Numbered from the stretch's first letter, positions 27,939 through 36,888 are shown. The stretch: DNA of 64,000 bases from Paraglaciecola marina (GCF_004360155.1 NZ_SAIS01000008.1:124001-188000); one strand, 5' to 3'. Program-made: numbers and translations. The notes: a model not told the origin generated them from the letters alone.

Positions 27939-29258
27939 ATGCAGAAAACATATGAGTCTCTTAATTCAATCCCAAATCGATATGCATTATTGGACGATAT
28001 TGAAGAGACCTTGTTATTTGATTCCGGTCAATCTTTGTTATTGATTGATGTTGTTCGTTTCTCAGATGTTAGTAGCAACTTTGGGTATGAGTTTGGCGAT
28101 CAGATATTGCTCGAAATCGCTAACCGGATCCTATTTCTATTTGGTGACACTGTTATATTCGGACGGATAAGTGGTGATATATTTGGCATGGTGCTCTCTG
28201 GTATCCACCATAGACGGGATTTATATCAGTTTTATACTCATTTAATTGAGCATTTTAAAACGCCAATACAGTGTGAGGAACATGCTTTTATTGTTGATTT
28301 TAATGTCGGCGCAACAGCAAACCCCAAACATAACACTAATGTTAGTGCTTTTTTCTCTTTGGCTGAAATTGCCTTAAAACAAGCGAAAAGTAATAAGTTT
28401 GATAACTTTCAATATACCCACGAATTAAAAAATGAAGAAGGTGGTCGCTCTTTAACATTAAAAGCGGATTTAAAGCGGGCTTTAAATAATCAAGAGCTTG
28501 AAGTTTACTTTCAACCAAAAATAGAACTCAAGTCATTAGTTATTGTTGGTGCTGAGTGTTTGTTGCGCTGGAACCATCCATTAGACGGTTTGTTGTTCCC
28601 TGGTGCATTAATTGAAGCGGCTGAGTCTTATAATATGATGAATGAACTCGGTTATTGGACCTTAGAAGAGTCTATTAAAGCTTCTGTATATTTATCAAAA
28701 GTAGGGTTATCTATTAAGCTTTCGGTAAATATGTCTCCAACCCAATTATATGATTTAAATTTTGTTTCAACCTTAACTGCATTAGCAAAACATTATAGTT
28801 TTAACTTGTCTCTTTTAGAGCTTGAGTTAACTGAAGATGTTGCCTTATCGAATTCAGTATTAGTGAAAAGGCAACTTTCAGACATTAGACAACTAGGTGT
28901 TAGTATTGCTATTGATGATTTTGGAAAGGGGTATTCAAACTTAGGTTATTTGCGAGATATCGACATCGATTGTATTAAAATTGATAAATCATTTGTTATG
29001 GGAATAGATAAGAACCCCGTAAATAAAGCAATAGTTGAAGCCAGTCAAATTATTGCTAAAGCAGCAAATTGTGAGTTAGTTGCAGAAGGTATTGAAAATA
29101 TTCAACACCTACATATTTTAAGGGAGTTGGGAGTTTCTACGGGGCAGGGCTTCCTTTTTTCTAAAGCTGTTTCTTTAAGTCATTTTGAAGAATTAGCCAG
29201 TAAAGATATAACTGTTGGTACATCCTATGTGCGAGAACAAACATTAAGTTCTAACTGA
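27939..29258 (+). CDS. GGDEF-EAL protein, likely cyclic-di-GMP phosphodiesterase
   Basis: A short N-terminal GGDEF-like domain (about residues 15-165) has the degenerate motif SGDIF where GGDEF is expected, so no cyclase activity is expected. The EAL domain (about 180-430) has ECLLRW for EALLRW, keeping the catalytic Glu, and retains the Asn in SVNMSP, the Glu in LELELTED, the double Asp in IDDFGKGYSNL, the Lys in CIKIDKSFV, the Glu in VAEGIE and the Gln in TGQGFLFSKA. An active phosphodiesterase is therefore likely. No signal peptide, membrane segment or sensor domain is seen. Monocistronic, with its own 100-nt upstream gap. Confidence 0.92.
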   Translation: MQKTYESLNSIPNRYALLDDIEETLLFDSGQSLLLIDVVRFSDVSSNFGYEFGDQILLEIANRILFLFGDTVIFGRISGDIFGMVLSGIHHRRDLYQFYTHLIEHFKTPIQCEEHAFIVDFNVGATANPKHNTNVSAFFSLAEIALKQAKSNKFDNFQYTHELKNEEGGRSLTLKADLKRALNNQELEVYFQPKIELKSLVIVGAECLLRWNHPLDGLLFPGALIEAAESYNMMNELGYWTLEESIKASVYLSKVGLSIKLSVNMSPTQLYDLNFVSTLTALAKHYSFNLSLLELELTEDVALSNSVLVKRQLSDIRQLGVSIAIDDFGKGYSNLGYLRDIDIDCIKIDKSFVMGIDKNPVNKAIVEASQIIAKAANCELVAEGIENIQHLHILRELGVSTGQGFLFSKAVSLSHFEELASKDITVGTSYVREQTLSSN

Positions 29259-29376
29259 TAAAATACCTACTATAAATATAGTAAAGTGTATCTGATAACT
29301 CCTATAAAATATCGAGTTACGATTGTGCATAGCGTATTATGGGGTTTTATCGTTAAAACCAAGACTTTTCTCCATA

Positions 29377-30447
29377 ATGACCCAAGACCAAACAAGAACA
29401 TCTACCGCAACCATCATTCAACGATTAGTAGAAAAAGGTGATTTTTTACACCTTTGTAGGGAGCAGCCTACACTTTTTTCTAAACCTATCCATTTTATGT
29501 TATCTCAGCATACTAATGTGCAAGTTATTGCTGAGGGTATTATATACTTTGAGCCTTTAGATGTGACAAACAAGGACATAGTGCTGTCATGTGGAATACA
29601 TGGCAATGAAACTGCGCCTATTGAGATTTGTGATGATTTAACTAGAGATATTTTAGTAGGTAACATAGTCGTAAAACAAAGAGTTTTAGTTATCTTTGGA
29701 AATCTACCTGCCATGGATATAGCACAGCGCTTTGTCACTGAAAATATGAATCGATTGTTTAGTGGGGAGCATAAGAATGTTACTGAAGCTCAATTGGTTA
29801 ATGATGAAAGGCGCCGTGCGAGTCAGTTAGAAGAAGCGGTTAAGCAATTTTATTATGGCCGGGATAATAAGCAGCAATCTAGCCGTTACCATTATGATTT
29901 ACATACGGCTATTCGTCCCTCTAAAAATCAAAAGTTCGCGGTTTATCCATTTCAAAACGGCAAACCTTGGGATAAAAGGCAGTTGCAAATTTTGTTGGCG
30001 TGCGGTGTAAATACTATTTTATTGTCTGGTAATCCAACCACTACTTTTAGCTATTACTCAGCCAATGAGTTTGCAGCTCACGCCTTTACAGTGGAATTAG
30101 GTAAAGTGCAGCCCTTTGGTCAAAACAACATGGCTGATTTTTATGAAGTTATCGACACCTTGACTAAAATGGTGTGTGGTAATGAGCTAGAACTTAAAGA
30201 CTATGATCCGGCTGACTTCTTAATTTATGAAGTGAACCAAGTTATTAACAAACACCATGCAGATTTTGTTCTTAATTTCGCTGATGATATGCCCAATTTC
30301 AGTGACTTTGCTAAAGGTGAGGTATTGGCCACTGAAACAGGTGCAATCTATAAAGCTGAACATGATGGTGAAGCTATAGTGTTCCCAAATGCAGGGGTAG
30401 AAATTGGTCAGCGGGCAATATTAACTGTTATACCTACAACAATTTAA
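29377..30447 (+). CDS. astE: AstE-like succinylglutamate desuccinylase / aspartoacylase family
   Basis: Zinc hydrolase of the carboxypeptidase-like fold; AstE releases glutamate from succinylglutamate at the end of the AST arginine pathway. Zinc and active-site segments are SCGIHGNETAPIEI (His and Glu), NMNRLFSG (Arg), RYHYDLHTAIR (His) and FTVELGKVQPFGQN. 356 residues is about 35 more than E. coli AstE, with extra sequence at the N terminus. ATG 29377 is taken instead of the open frame back to 29323. No other ast genes are here; HIT and YbjQ genes follow closely. Confidence 0.88.
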   Translation: MTQDQTRTSTATIIQRLVEKGDFLHLCREQPTLFSKPIHFMLSQHTNVQVIAEGIIYFEPLDVTNKDIVLSCGIHGNETAPIEICDDLTRDILVGNIVVKQRVLVIFGNLPAMDIAQRFVTENMNRLFSGEHKNVTEAQLVNDERRRASQLEEAVKQFYYGRDNKQQSSRYHYDLHTAIRPSKNQKFAVYPFQNGKPWDKRQLQILLACGVNTILLSGNPTTTFSYYSANEFAAHAFTVELGKVQPFGQNNMADFYEVIDTLTKMVCGNELELKDYDPADFLIYEVNQVINKHHADFVLNFADDMPNFSDFAKGEVLATETGAIYKAEHDGEAIVFPNAGVEIGQRAILTVIPTTI

Positions 30448-30456
30448 GGGCATATT

Positions 30457-30873
30457 ATGGCTGAATTTGTACTAGATCCTCAATTAGATAGGGATAGTAT
30501 CTGGGTAACTGACTTGCCTTTGTGTTCTGTACGTTTAATTAATGACATGAATTACCCATGGTTAATTTTGGTGCCTAAGGTGGCGAATATAAGCGAAGTG
30601 ATTGAGTTATCAGAACAACAACAGCATACCTTATGGCGTGAATCTGCGCTTGTTAGTGAAGTTCTTACACAATTGTTTACACCTGATAAGTTGAATTTAG
30701 CTGCACTGGGTAATATGGTGCCTCAACTCCATTTACATCATATTGCTCGTTTTAAAGATGATGTAAGTTGGCCTAAACCAATTTGGGGGCAGTTTCCAGC
30801 CAAGCCTTATGTTGAAAGTGCACTGAACAAACGTATAACAATAATACAAGCAGCCATAAATAAAGGAGCTTAA
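30457..30873 (+). CDS. HIT-domain protein with a Gln-x-His-x-His variant motif
   Basis: Histidine-triad nucleotide-binding fold of 138 residues. The triad region reads [11 protein letters not shown] (about 93-103), that is, Gln in place of the first His, with the following His residues kept; this variant is common in proteobacterial HIT relatives and the substrate is unknown. An AAGGG ribosome site overlaps the astE stop, and ybjQ starts 3 nt after the stop. Probably co-transcribed astE-HIT-ybjQ. Confidence 0.85.
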   Translation: MAEFVLDPQLDRDSIWVTDLPLCSVRLINDMNYPWLILVPKVANISEVIELSEQQQHTLWRESALVSEVLTQLFTPDKLNLAALGNMVPQLHLHHIARFKDDVSWPKPIWGQFPAKPYVESALNKRITIIQAAINKGA

Positions 30874-30875
30874 CT

Positions 30876-31202
30876 ATGATAGTAACAACAACCCATAGCC
30901 TTGAAGGTAAAAACATAGAACAGTATTTAGGAATAGTAGTAGGCGAAGCCGTAATGGGGGCAAACCTATTCAAGGACATTTTTGCATCAATAAGAGATAT
31001 TGTGGGTGGACGCTCTGGTGCTTATGAAGACGAATTAACTCGGGCACGAAAGATCGGCTTTCAAGAGCTAGAAAGCGAAGCTAGAGCAATAGGTGCTAAT
31101 GCCGTTATAGCCGTGGATATTGATTATGAAGTGGTAGGTAAGGGCGGTACTATGTTGATGGTAAGTATTAGCGGAACAGCAGTTCGATACTCAGACAAAT
31201 AA
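30876..31202 (+). CDS. ybjQ: YbjQ/UPF0145 family protein
   Basis: Small conserved protein of 108 residues forming pentamers in known structures; role unknown. Family marks: [21 protein letters not shown] at the N terminus, [40 protein letters not shown], and GTAVRY at the end. Preceded by AAAGGAGCTTAACT, a strong ribosome site. Last gene of the astE-HIT-ybjQ group. Confidence 0.9.
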   Translation: MIVTTTHSLEGKNIEQYLGIVVGEAVMGANLFKDIFASIRDIVGGRSGAYEDELTRARKIGFQELESEARAIGANAVIAVDIDYEVVGKGGTMLMVSISGTAVRYSDK

Positions 31203-31226
31203 TGTGCAGTATTGTTATAAACTTAT

Positions 31227-31382
31227 TTAGTCATCTTTGTCTTCAAACCTATCGTAAGATTCGTTGTTGTCTTTGGTGGGTTTTGATAGCTCTTGATTAG
31301 CGCTTTGCTTCAGTAGCAAAATGTTGCCTATGATTAATCCTAGTACTAAGGTGATGACGGCAACAACGATCCAAATATTCAT
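31227..31382 (-). CDS. DUF2897-like small membrane protein (51 aa)
   Basis: Short gene easily missed. The product starts MNIWIVVAVITLVLGLIIGN, a single N-terminal membrane helix, followed by a polar tail rich in Lys, Asp and Asn (ending FEDKDD). This matches my memory of the DUF2897 family of gammaproteobacteria. AGGGG lies just upstream of the ATG at 31380-31382, and the start overlaps the stop of the D,D-carboxypeptidase gene by 4 nt (ATGA), so it is translationally coupled to it. Confidence 0.8.
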   Translation of the reverse strand: MNIWIVVAVITLVLGLIIGNILLLKQSANQELSKPTKDNNESYDRFEDKDD

Positions 31383-32056
31383 GGTTTCCCCTGATTTAAT
31401 ACGAAGCGAGAGTATATTTCTGGCATGTTTTTCACTAGAGCTGCTAGTCCTAATACCTGTGATTGCTTCAATGTGGCAAGCAACATTTCTGGACTTAACT
31501 GTTTAATAATAGGCTCTGATAAATCTTTGTAACTTAAATGCCAAGGTTCACGGGCAATTCCACCTTTATAAACAGAGTAGGGACGAATAAATCCAAAGTC
31601 AGCAGCGTATTTTGCTAACCATTGACTGAGCTCAAAACAGGGGCCGTTTTCATCATATTCACTACAAACTAGATGTAAAGGGCTACCAGACTCATCAATT
31701 TTTGTTTTGTCGTAAACATCTAAATCTGTGCCCCAATGATGACGACTGGCCCCAGGCAGAGCAGACCAAGTTAAAATGGCCTGAATTTTTTGCCAATCTG
31801 TTAACGTACTAGCGTCAATTGGATTTTCATTTGCATCTAGTAGCTGAGTCTTACCAGACCATTTATTATCCCAAATACGTTTTTGTCTATCAAAACTGCG
31901 ATAACTACTGGCTATTTGGATGTCTATGGAATCAACTTTTGCAGCCTGCTGCAGCGCGTTGAAGGCCTCTGCGACTTTAGGCAAAATTAGAAAACCATCG
32001 GCTAATTTGACTAGCTGGCTTTCGTCTTTGCCTAAAATTTGCGCTTGGGTTATCAC
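31379..32056 (-). CDS. M15-family D-alanyl-D-alanine carboxypeptidase (VanY-like)
   Basis: Zinc peptidase acting on the D-Ala-D-Ala end of peptidoglycan stems. The zinc motifs are SRHHWGTDLDVYD (His and Asp ligands, about residues 118-130) and EPWHLSY (His, about 183-189). SSYRSFDRQKRIW near residue 50 is the substrate-side arginine motif. No signal peptide or membrane anchor is visible in the 225 residues, which is odd for a periplasmic cell-wall enzyme; similar stand-alone forms occur in related bacteria. One nt from dapE. Confidence 0.9.
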   Translation of the reverse strand: MITQAQILGKDESQLVKLADGFLILPKVAEAFNALQQAAKVDSIDIQIASSYRSFDRQKRIWDNKWSGKTQLLDANENPIDASTLTDWQKIQAILTWSALPGASRHHWGTDLDVYDKTKIDESGSPLHLVCSEYDENGPCFELSQWLAKYAADFGFIRPYSVYKGGIAREPWHLSYKDLSEPIIKQLSPEMLLATLKQSQVLGLAALVKNMPEIYSRFVLNQGKP

Positions 32057-32057
32057 G

Positions 32058-33191
32058 CTATGCCCCTAACAAGCGTTGCAATATGTCTTCATAGATTTCT
32101 GCTAGTGTTTCTAAATCAGACATTTTCACACATTCATCTATCTTATGAATAGTGGCATTGACCGGGCCTAACTCTATTACTTGTGCTCCAGTTGGTGCTA
32201 TAAAGCGTCCATCAGAAGTTCCGCCGGCCGTGGATAGAACTGTTTCACGACCAGTACAGTGTTTTATTGCTTGTTGAGTCGCCTCAACCAAATCTCCAGA
32301 GTCTGTTAAAAAGGGTTGGCCATTATATGTCCAGTCAATTTTGTAATCTAGTTTGTGAGAATCTAGTATGTGAGTGACTCTATCTATTAACTCTTGATCA
32401 GTTACTTCTGTTGAAAACCTAAAATTAAAGCACGCGTCTAACGATCCAGGTATTACATTACCTGCACCTGTTCCTGCATGAATATTTGATATTTGAAAGC
32501 TTGTTGGCGGGAATGATTCATTGCCATTATCCCATTGTGTATTGGCCAATTCTGCAAAGGCTAATGATGAGTCATGTATAGGGTTTTTAGCTAAGTGTGG
32601 ATAGGCTACATGGCCTTGAATACCCTTTACTACTAGATCCCCTGTCAAAGAGCCTCGGCGACCATTTTTAACTATATCACCCACTTCATCAGTGCTAGAA
32701 GGCTCTCCTACTAAGCACCAAGTAATTTTCTCGTTGCGGGCTTCTAAGGTATCTATCACCTTAGTTGTACCATTGATGAAAGGACCTTCTTCATCACTGG
32801 TAATTAGAAAGGCAACTGAACCTTTGTGATCGGGATTATTCTTAACGAAGTTTTCAGTAGCTACTAACATTGCAGCCAAACTACCTTTCATATCTGCAGC
32901 TCCACGACCATGCAGGTAGCCATCGACTTCAGTAGCTTTAAAAGGGGGGGTTTGCCAACTTTCAGCGGGGCCAGATGGCACCACATCTGTATGTCCGGCA
33001 AAACAAAAAACCGGTGATTCGGTGCCTTTTCTGGCCCAAATATTCTTAGTGTCAGCAAAAGTTAAATCTTCAACCACAAAACCTAGTGGTTTTAAAATGC
33101 TAGCCATTAAGTCCTGACATCCAGCATCTTTGGGAGTAACCGACTGACGGTTAATTAGGTTCTTCGTTAAATCTATTACATTATGGCTCAT
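32058..33191 (-). CDS. dapE: DapE, succinyl-diaminopimelate desuccinylase
   Basis: Dizinc hydrolase of the lysine/diaminopimelate pathway. Metal-binding segments: [12 protein letters not shown] (His, about 66), [11 protein letters not shown] (Asp, about 99), [12 protein letters not shown] (Glu pair, about 133-134), and the late His in [17 protein letters not shown] is also typical. 377 residues is normal. It overlaps the yffB-like gene by 4 nt, the usual neighbour order. Confidence 0.95.
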   Translation of the reverse strand: MSHNVIDLTKNLINRQSVTPKDAGCQDLMASILKPLGFVVEDLTFADTKNIWARKGTESPVFCFAGHTDVVPSGPAESWQTPPFKATEVDGYLHGRGAADMKGSLAAMLVATENFVKNNPDHKGSVAFLITSDEEGPFINGTTKVIDTLEARNEKITWCLVGEPSSTDEVGDIVKNGRRGSLTGDLVVKGIQGHVAYPHLAKNPIHDSSLAFAELANTQWDNGNESFPPTSFQISNIHAGTGAGNVIPGSLDACFNFRFSTEVTDQELIDRVTHILDSHKLDYKIDWTYNGQPFLTDSGDLVEATQQAIKHCTGRETVLSTAGGTSDGRFIAPTGAQVIELGPVNATIHKIDECVKMSDLETLAEIYEDILQRLLGA

Positions 33192-33532
33192 GCAAATACC
33201 TCTGAGTATTGATCGGGTTTAAAGCCAATAAAATAAGAATCCTTATGAAACAATATGGGCCGTTTTATCATGGCCGGATGTTCAAGCATAAGTTTCATCG
33301 CATTATCTTTGTTAATGTTTTGTTTTTGTTCATCGCTTAATTGCCGAAATGTGGTGCCACGCTTATTTAGCATTTGTTCCCAGCCAAGGGCTTGTTCGGC
33401 TTTATTTAGCCATTCAGCCTCTAAACCATCTTTTCTATAATCGTGAAAAGTAAACTCAATATTTTGTGCAGTAAGCCAATTTCTGGCCTTTTTAATGGTG
33501 TCGCAATTCTTTATGCCAAATAGAGTGGTCAT
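33188..33532 (-). CDS. yffB: ArsC/Spx-fold protein (YffB type)
   Basis: Thioredoxin-fold protein of 114 residues, with [20 protein letters not shown] at its start in two parts: a single active Cys (C10) in NCDTIKKA. The later part has [12 protein letters not shown], as in arsenate reductase relatives. Placement directly before dapE is the usual gammaproteobacterial arrangement and identifies it as YffB, not a true arsenate reductase; function remains uncertain (glutathione-dependent thiol reductase has been suggested). Confidence 0.9.
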   Translation of the reverse strand: MTTLFGIKNCDTIKKARNWLTAQNIEFTFHDYRKDGLEAEWLNKAEQALGWEQMLNKRGTTFRQLSDEQKQNINKDNAMKLMLEHPAMIKRPILFHKDSYFIGFKPDQYSEVFA

Positions 33533-33641
33533 GGTTTCCTAATTGATAAAATCGTTTGAAGATGGACTATAGCGAGAAAATGGCAGGTAGGTAAAGAGGT
33601 TGTGATGACCATTTTAATTGTAGTTATACTAATAAATATTT

Positions 33642-34148
33642 TTAGATATAAACACTCATTATTTTGTCTTCTTTAGCCCTTACTGAATAATAGAAGGCTT
33701 GCACGCCTTTTACCTTTTCACTATTTAATATGGTAATGGGACACAAGGTACTCGCTAAGGTGTTTTTCATTTTGTGGATGGCAAACTCAGCAATAACTTG
33801 ACCTTGTTCAAATGTTTCACCTTCTTTTACCAATCGCTTGAAGCCTTCAGCCATCATAAGGTGTGAGTCCATTCCTAGTTGAATTTGAAGTTGTAGTCCA
33901 TTTATTGCCTTAAAACGCATTTGGCAGGCCAACTCAGGAAAATAAAGCATTTTTCCTGTAAATGGAGCAAAAACTTGATAGCCAGATGGCGCAATTGCCA
34001 CGCCCTCTCCAAACAGGCGCTGCGTATAAATAGGTTCTGGGACGCTATCCAAGGTGACAACCTTGCCATTTAACGGGCTCAATATGTCAAAGGTTTTAGA
34101 ATGCTTGGGTATATTGTCTGGGGTGATTAAACGGTTATATAGTCCCAT
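33642..34148 (-). CDS. IIAGlc-like (Crr) protein lacking both phospho-transfer histidines
   Basis: 168-residue protein aligning along its length with enzyme IIA-glucose: ILSPLNGKVVTLDSVPE, FGEGVAIAPSGYQVFAPFTG, LGMDSHLMMAEGFKRLVKEG, and the STLCPITILN segment. In E. coli Crr the active residues are H75 and H90; here the aligned positions are C75 (in PELACQMRF) and Q90 (in LQIQLGMD). Phosphate transfer from HPr is therefore not expected. The glucose-crystallin surface is otherwise kept, so a regulatory or scaffold role is possible. It shares one base with the stop of the ACT-domain gene, so the two are coupled. Confidence 0.85.
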   Translation of the reverse strand: MGLYNRLITPDNIPKHSKTFDILSPLNGKVVTLDSVPEPIYTQRLFGEGVAIAPSGYQVFAPFTGKMLYFPELACQMRFKAINGLQLQIQLGMDSHLMMAEGFKRLVKEGETFEQGQVIAEFAIHKMKNTLASTLCPITILNSEKVKGVQAFYYSVRAKEDKIMSVYI

Positions 34149-34531
34149 TATTTTTGAACTTTATATCCACTTTCAATTAAAGCAGCAGATGCTGTTTCTA
34201 GGTCGTTTTGCTTTACTAAAAAGAAGTCTGTCTCAAAAGTTGACAGCACGAAAATACTCACTTTCGCGGCCGCTAATACGCCGCCAATTTGTGACATGAT
34301 CCCAACCATGCTCAAGTTCAGTGGCCCTAGTACTTCAAGAGCTATCCAGCCACTATCTTTATCATCGCTATCAATTTTAATCGTTTCAGGTACGACTAAT
34401 GATAATTCTTCGTTAGTTTTACCAATAAAATATACAGGTGCTTTAAACACCTCGGCAGGTATTGTGGCATCATCTGGCAAACTATGGATGACGAAGATCT
34501 CTGGCAAGATCGCTAGTGTTTGTTTAGGCAT
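34148..34531 (-). CDS. ACT-domain amino-acid-binding protein
   Basis: 127-residue protein with tandem ACT-like halves: EELSLVVPETIKI..GWIALEVLGPLNLSMVGIMSQI and VLAAAKVSIFVLSTFETDFFLVKQ. The LSTFETDFFLV piece is characteristic of stand-alone ACT (CASTOR-like) proteins that bind amino acids. No enzyme domain is attached. Upstream of and overlapping the pseudo-IIA gene; the intergenic region upstream holds a DnaA-box palindrome. Confidence 0.85.
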   Translation of the reverse strand: MPKQTLAILPEIFVIHSLPDDATIPAEVFKAPVYFIGKTNEELSLVVPETIKIDSDDKDSGWIALEVLGPLNLSMVGIMSQIGGVLAAAKVSIFVLSTFETDFFLVKQNDLETASAALIESGYKVQK

Positions 34532-34600
34532 AAAAATTTAATGGGTAAATTTATTTATAACAGTAGGAAACCAGTCGCTAGTTGTTATGTCAAGTTGGCT

Positions 34601-34623
34601 TTATCCACGTAATCTGTGGATAA
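34601..34623. promoter_or_regulatory. Palindrome of two facing DnaA boxes
   Basis: TTATCCAC (34601-34608) and GTGGATAA (34616-34623) are inverted copies 7 nt apart. TGTGGATAA at 34615-34623 is a perfect DnaA box (TTATCCACA) on the minus strand; the left one, TTATCCACG, differs in the last base. It lies in the gap between the divergent ACT and VOC genes. Confidence 0.55.
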
Positions 34624-34712
34624 GTCTGTTGAGTACTGTTTATATAGTGTTTAATAAGCTGATATATATAGGAAAATTACTACTGGTTGTAAAATACCCG
34701 ATAATAAAACGA

Positions 34713-35141
34713 ATGCTGTATTTTACAGCGTTTGTTTCTATAAACTGGAGATATACTATAAATAAAGCGGAAGTCGGCAGTATCACATGGCGGGATCTAA
34801 CGGTTGATAATGCAACAAATGTAGCTGCCTTTTATCGATCTGTAGTGGGGTGGGGATCATTACCCGTAAGCATGGGGGAATACGATGATTATGTCATGCA
34901 AACACCAAGCGATGACTCCGGTGTAGCGGGTATTTGTCACGCTAAAGGCCCTAATACAGGGTTACCAGCTCAATGGTTAATGTATGTAAAAGTAGCGCAT
35001 TTAGATGAATCACTAAAACAGGTTTCTATACAAGGCGGTAAAGTCTTAACTGAAGTGAAAAAACTCAGTGATTCTAGCAATTATGTTGTTATTGAAGATC
35101 CCGCTGGTGCGGTATGTGTCATTTATGATGAGCAGGATTAG
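34713..35141 (+). CDS. VOC-fold (glyoxalase/bleomycin-resistance-like) protein
   Basis: Vicinal-oxygen-chelate protein: ITWRDLTVDNATNVAAFYRSVVGWG at the front, then VMQTPSDDSGVAGICHAKG, LPAQWLMYVKVAHLDESLKQV and VIEDPAGAVCVIYD. The conserved region begins near 34767. The frame is open from TTG/ATG codons back to 34587; ATG 34713 is used here, but it has no ribosome site. GGAG at 34747-34750 is placed 7 nt before an in-frame ATA (34758), which would give the family-like start of INKAEVGSITWRD. Substrate unknown. Confidence 0.8.
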   Translation: MLYFTAFVSINWRYTINKAEVGSITWRDLTVDNATNVAAFYRSVVGWGSLPVSMGEYDDYVMQTPSDDSGVAGICHAKGPNTGLPAQWLMYVKVAHLDESLKQVSIQGGKVLTEVKKLSDSSNYVVIEDPAGAVCVIYDEQD

Positions 35142-35192
35142 TTTTATTACAAATATAGTTATGCACATTATTAGAATAGAAGTTGTTGATAA

Positions 35193-36260
35193 ATGAGTTT
35201 ATTAAATATTTATGCAGGCAAACATGCCTTGAGTAGGATTAAACGTGAAGGCTTTCACACAGATTTATTTGACTATATGCTTGGCGCATCTGGTGGGCCT
35301 AAATGGTTTGTATTAGCAGGATTAGACCGTTATATTTTTTCAGAATTCTTTAAGGGCCGGACTAAACCTATAGATATAATTGGATCTTCTGCAGGAGCGT
35401 TTAGATTTGCTTGTTTTGCACAGCAAGATCCTGTTTCAGCTATAAATCGCTTAGCACAACGTTATTCCACGACAACTTACTCAGATAAACCCACAGCCAA
35501 AGAGATTACTGATAAAGGTACCGCTCTGCTTGATTACGTTTTAGGTAATACTGGCGTGCAAGAAATAGTAAACAACCCTATAGTGAAAGCGCATTTTATA
35601 GTGGCTAAATGTAAAGGGTTAACCCAATTTGAATCTAAATCTTTGCAGTTAACTGGGCTCATTGCTAGTGCTGGCGCCAATGCTATAACACGTCGCTGGT
35701 TAAATAAATTTTATCAGCGTTATGTTTTTTCTGCGCCGGGGAGTCAGTTAACTATTTCTGATCCCTATGGGATGCCATCTTATTGGGTGCCATTATCTGC
35801 TGGTAATTTACCTAAAGCTTTGATGGCTTCAGGATCAATACCCCTGATTATCGAGGGTGTGCAAAATATTCAAAATGCCCCAAAAGGGATGTATCGTGAT
35901 GGGGGGATTATAGATTATCACTTTGATCTTAATTTTGGGCCTGAAAAGGGCTTGGTACTTTATCCACACTTTAATAGACGTCCCATACCAGGCTGGTTTG
36001 ATAAGTCTTTGAAAAAACGTTTGCCCCATAATACAAGTTACGATGATGTGGTAATGTTAGTGCCATCTGAAGAGTTTATAAGCCAGTTACCATACGCCAA
36101 GATACCCGATAGAAAAGACTTTGAAACTATGCCAGTTGAACAGCGGATCCCTTATTGGGAGACGGTAATCAATCAAAGTGACCGCCTAGGGCAAACATTT
36201 GCAAAGCTGTATGAATCGCAAACAATAATTGAACATGTAAAACCGTTCGAGTTTCTCTAA
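35193..36260 (+). CDS. Patatin-like phospholipase
   Basis: Lipid acyl hydrolase fold. The oxyanion loop is LGASGGPKWFVLAG (about residues 30-43), the nucleophile elbow GSSAGAF puts the catalytic Ser at 66, and the aspartate of the dyad is in YRDGGIIDYHF. The basic Gly-Gly loop and both active residues are present, so it should be active. 355 residues, with no signal peptide or membrane helix; probably cytoplasmic. Starts 51 nt after the VOC gene. Substrate unknown. Confidence 0.88.
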   Translation: MSLLNIYAGKHALSRIKREGFHTDLFDYMLGASGGPKWFVLAGLDRYIFSEFFKGRTKPIDIIGSSAGAFRFACFAQQDPVSAINRLAQRYSTTTYSDKPTAKEITDKGTALLDYVLGNTGVQEIVNNPIVKAHFIVAKCKGLTQFESKSLQLTGLIASAGANAITRRWLNKFYQRYVFSAPGSQLTISDPYGMPSYWVPLSAGNLPKALMASGSIPLIIEGVQNIQNAPKGMYRDGGIIDYHFDLNFGPEKGLVLYPHFNRRPIPGWFDKSLKKRLPHNTSYDDVVMLVPSEEFISQLPYAKIPDRKDFETMPVEQRIPYWETVINQSDRLGQTFAKLYESQTIIEHVKPFEFL

Positions 36261-36329
36261 AGGTTAATTATTCTATGACTGAGAAATTAGCTATTGATTA
36301 GTCATTAATTTTTAGTGACTGCCGTTATT

Positions 36330-36343
36330 TTGATGTGGATCAA
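36330..36343. promoter_or_regulatory. FNR box upstream of the universal stress protein gene
   Basis: TTGAT-GTGG-ATCAA is a perfect match to TTGATnnnnATCAA. A possible -10, TTAAAT at 36365-36370, would put the box centre near -41, the class II activator position. Confidence 0.88.
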
Positions 36344-36465
36344 TACACATTTTTCTCAATACTCTTAAATAACCGACATACAAATGATTAAACTACTAGA
36401 TGTAATGGTTCATTTTACAGATCAGTAGTTTTAACTGGATAAAATCAACTTAAAGGTATGGGGAT

Positions 36466-36888
36466 ATGGACCATTATAAAAAAGTTATTGTGGCAATTGA
36501 TATTTTTTCAGAACATCAAAAAGTATTGGAACGTGCTAAAAAGCTCGCTAATAGCCCCGAAGATTTAACCTTGATTTATGCTACGTTACCGCAACTATAT
36601 TTCGAATCTTATGGGTATTCCTTAGGAACCGACTTTATCAGTGATAACCAAAAAAATGCTAATGAAGCGCTAGTGACTTTAGCTCAGAAACACGATATTC
36701 CTGATGACCAAGTATTTGCCCCCATTGGTGATCCTGCGGATGAGATCCATGCTCTTGCGGAAAGGTTAGAGGCTGATTTAATTGTCGTAGGCACCCATGG
36801 TAAAAGTGGTTTGAAATTACTATTAGGCTCAACGGCAAATGCTGTTTTACATGGTGCTAAATGTGACGTTTTAGCTGTTAAAATATAA
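36466..36888 (+). CDS. Universal stress protein (UspA family)
   Basis: 140-residue single Usp domain, starting with the beta strand KVIVAIDIFSEHQ. The ATP-binding motif Gly-x2-Gly-x9-Gly-Ser/Thr is seen in GTHGKSGLKLLLGSTANAVL (about 110-129). The gene is behind a perfect FNR box, so expression should rise when oxygen falls. Convergent with fixJ. GGGGATATGG just before the ATG serves as ribosome site. Confidence 0.9.
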   Translation: MDHYKKVIVAIDIFSEHQKVLERAKKLANSPEDLTLIYATLPQLYFESYGYSLGTDFISDNQKNANEALVTLAQKHDIPDDQVFAPIGDPADEIHALAERLEADLIVVGTHGKSGLKLLLGSTANAVLHGAKCDVLAVKI

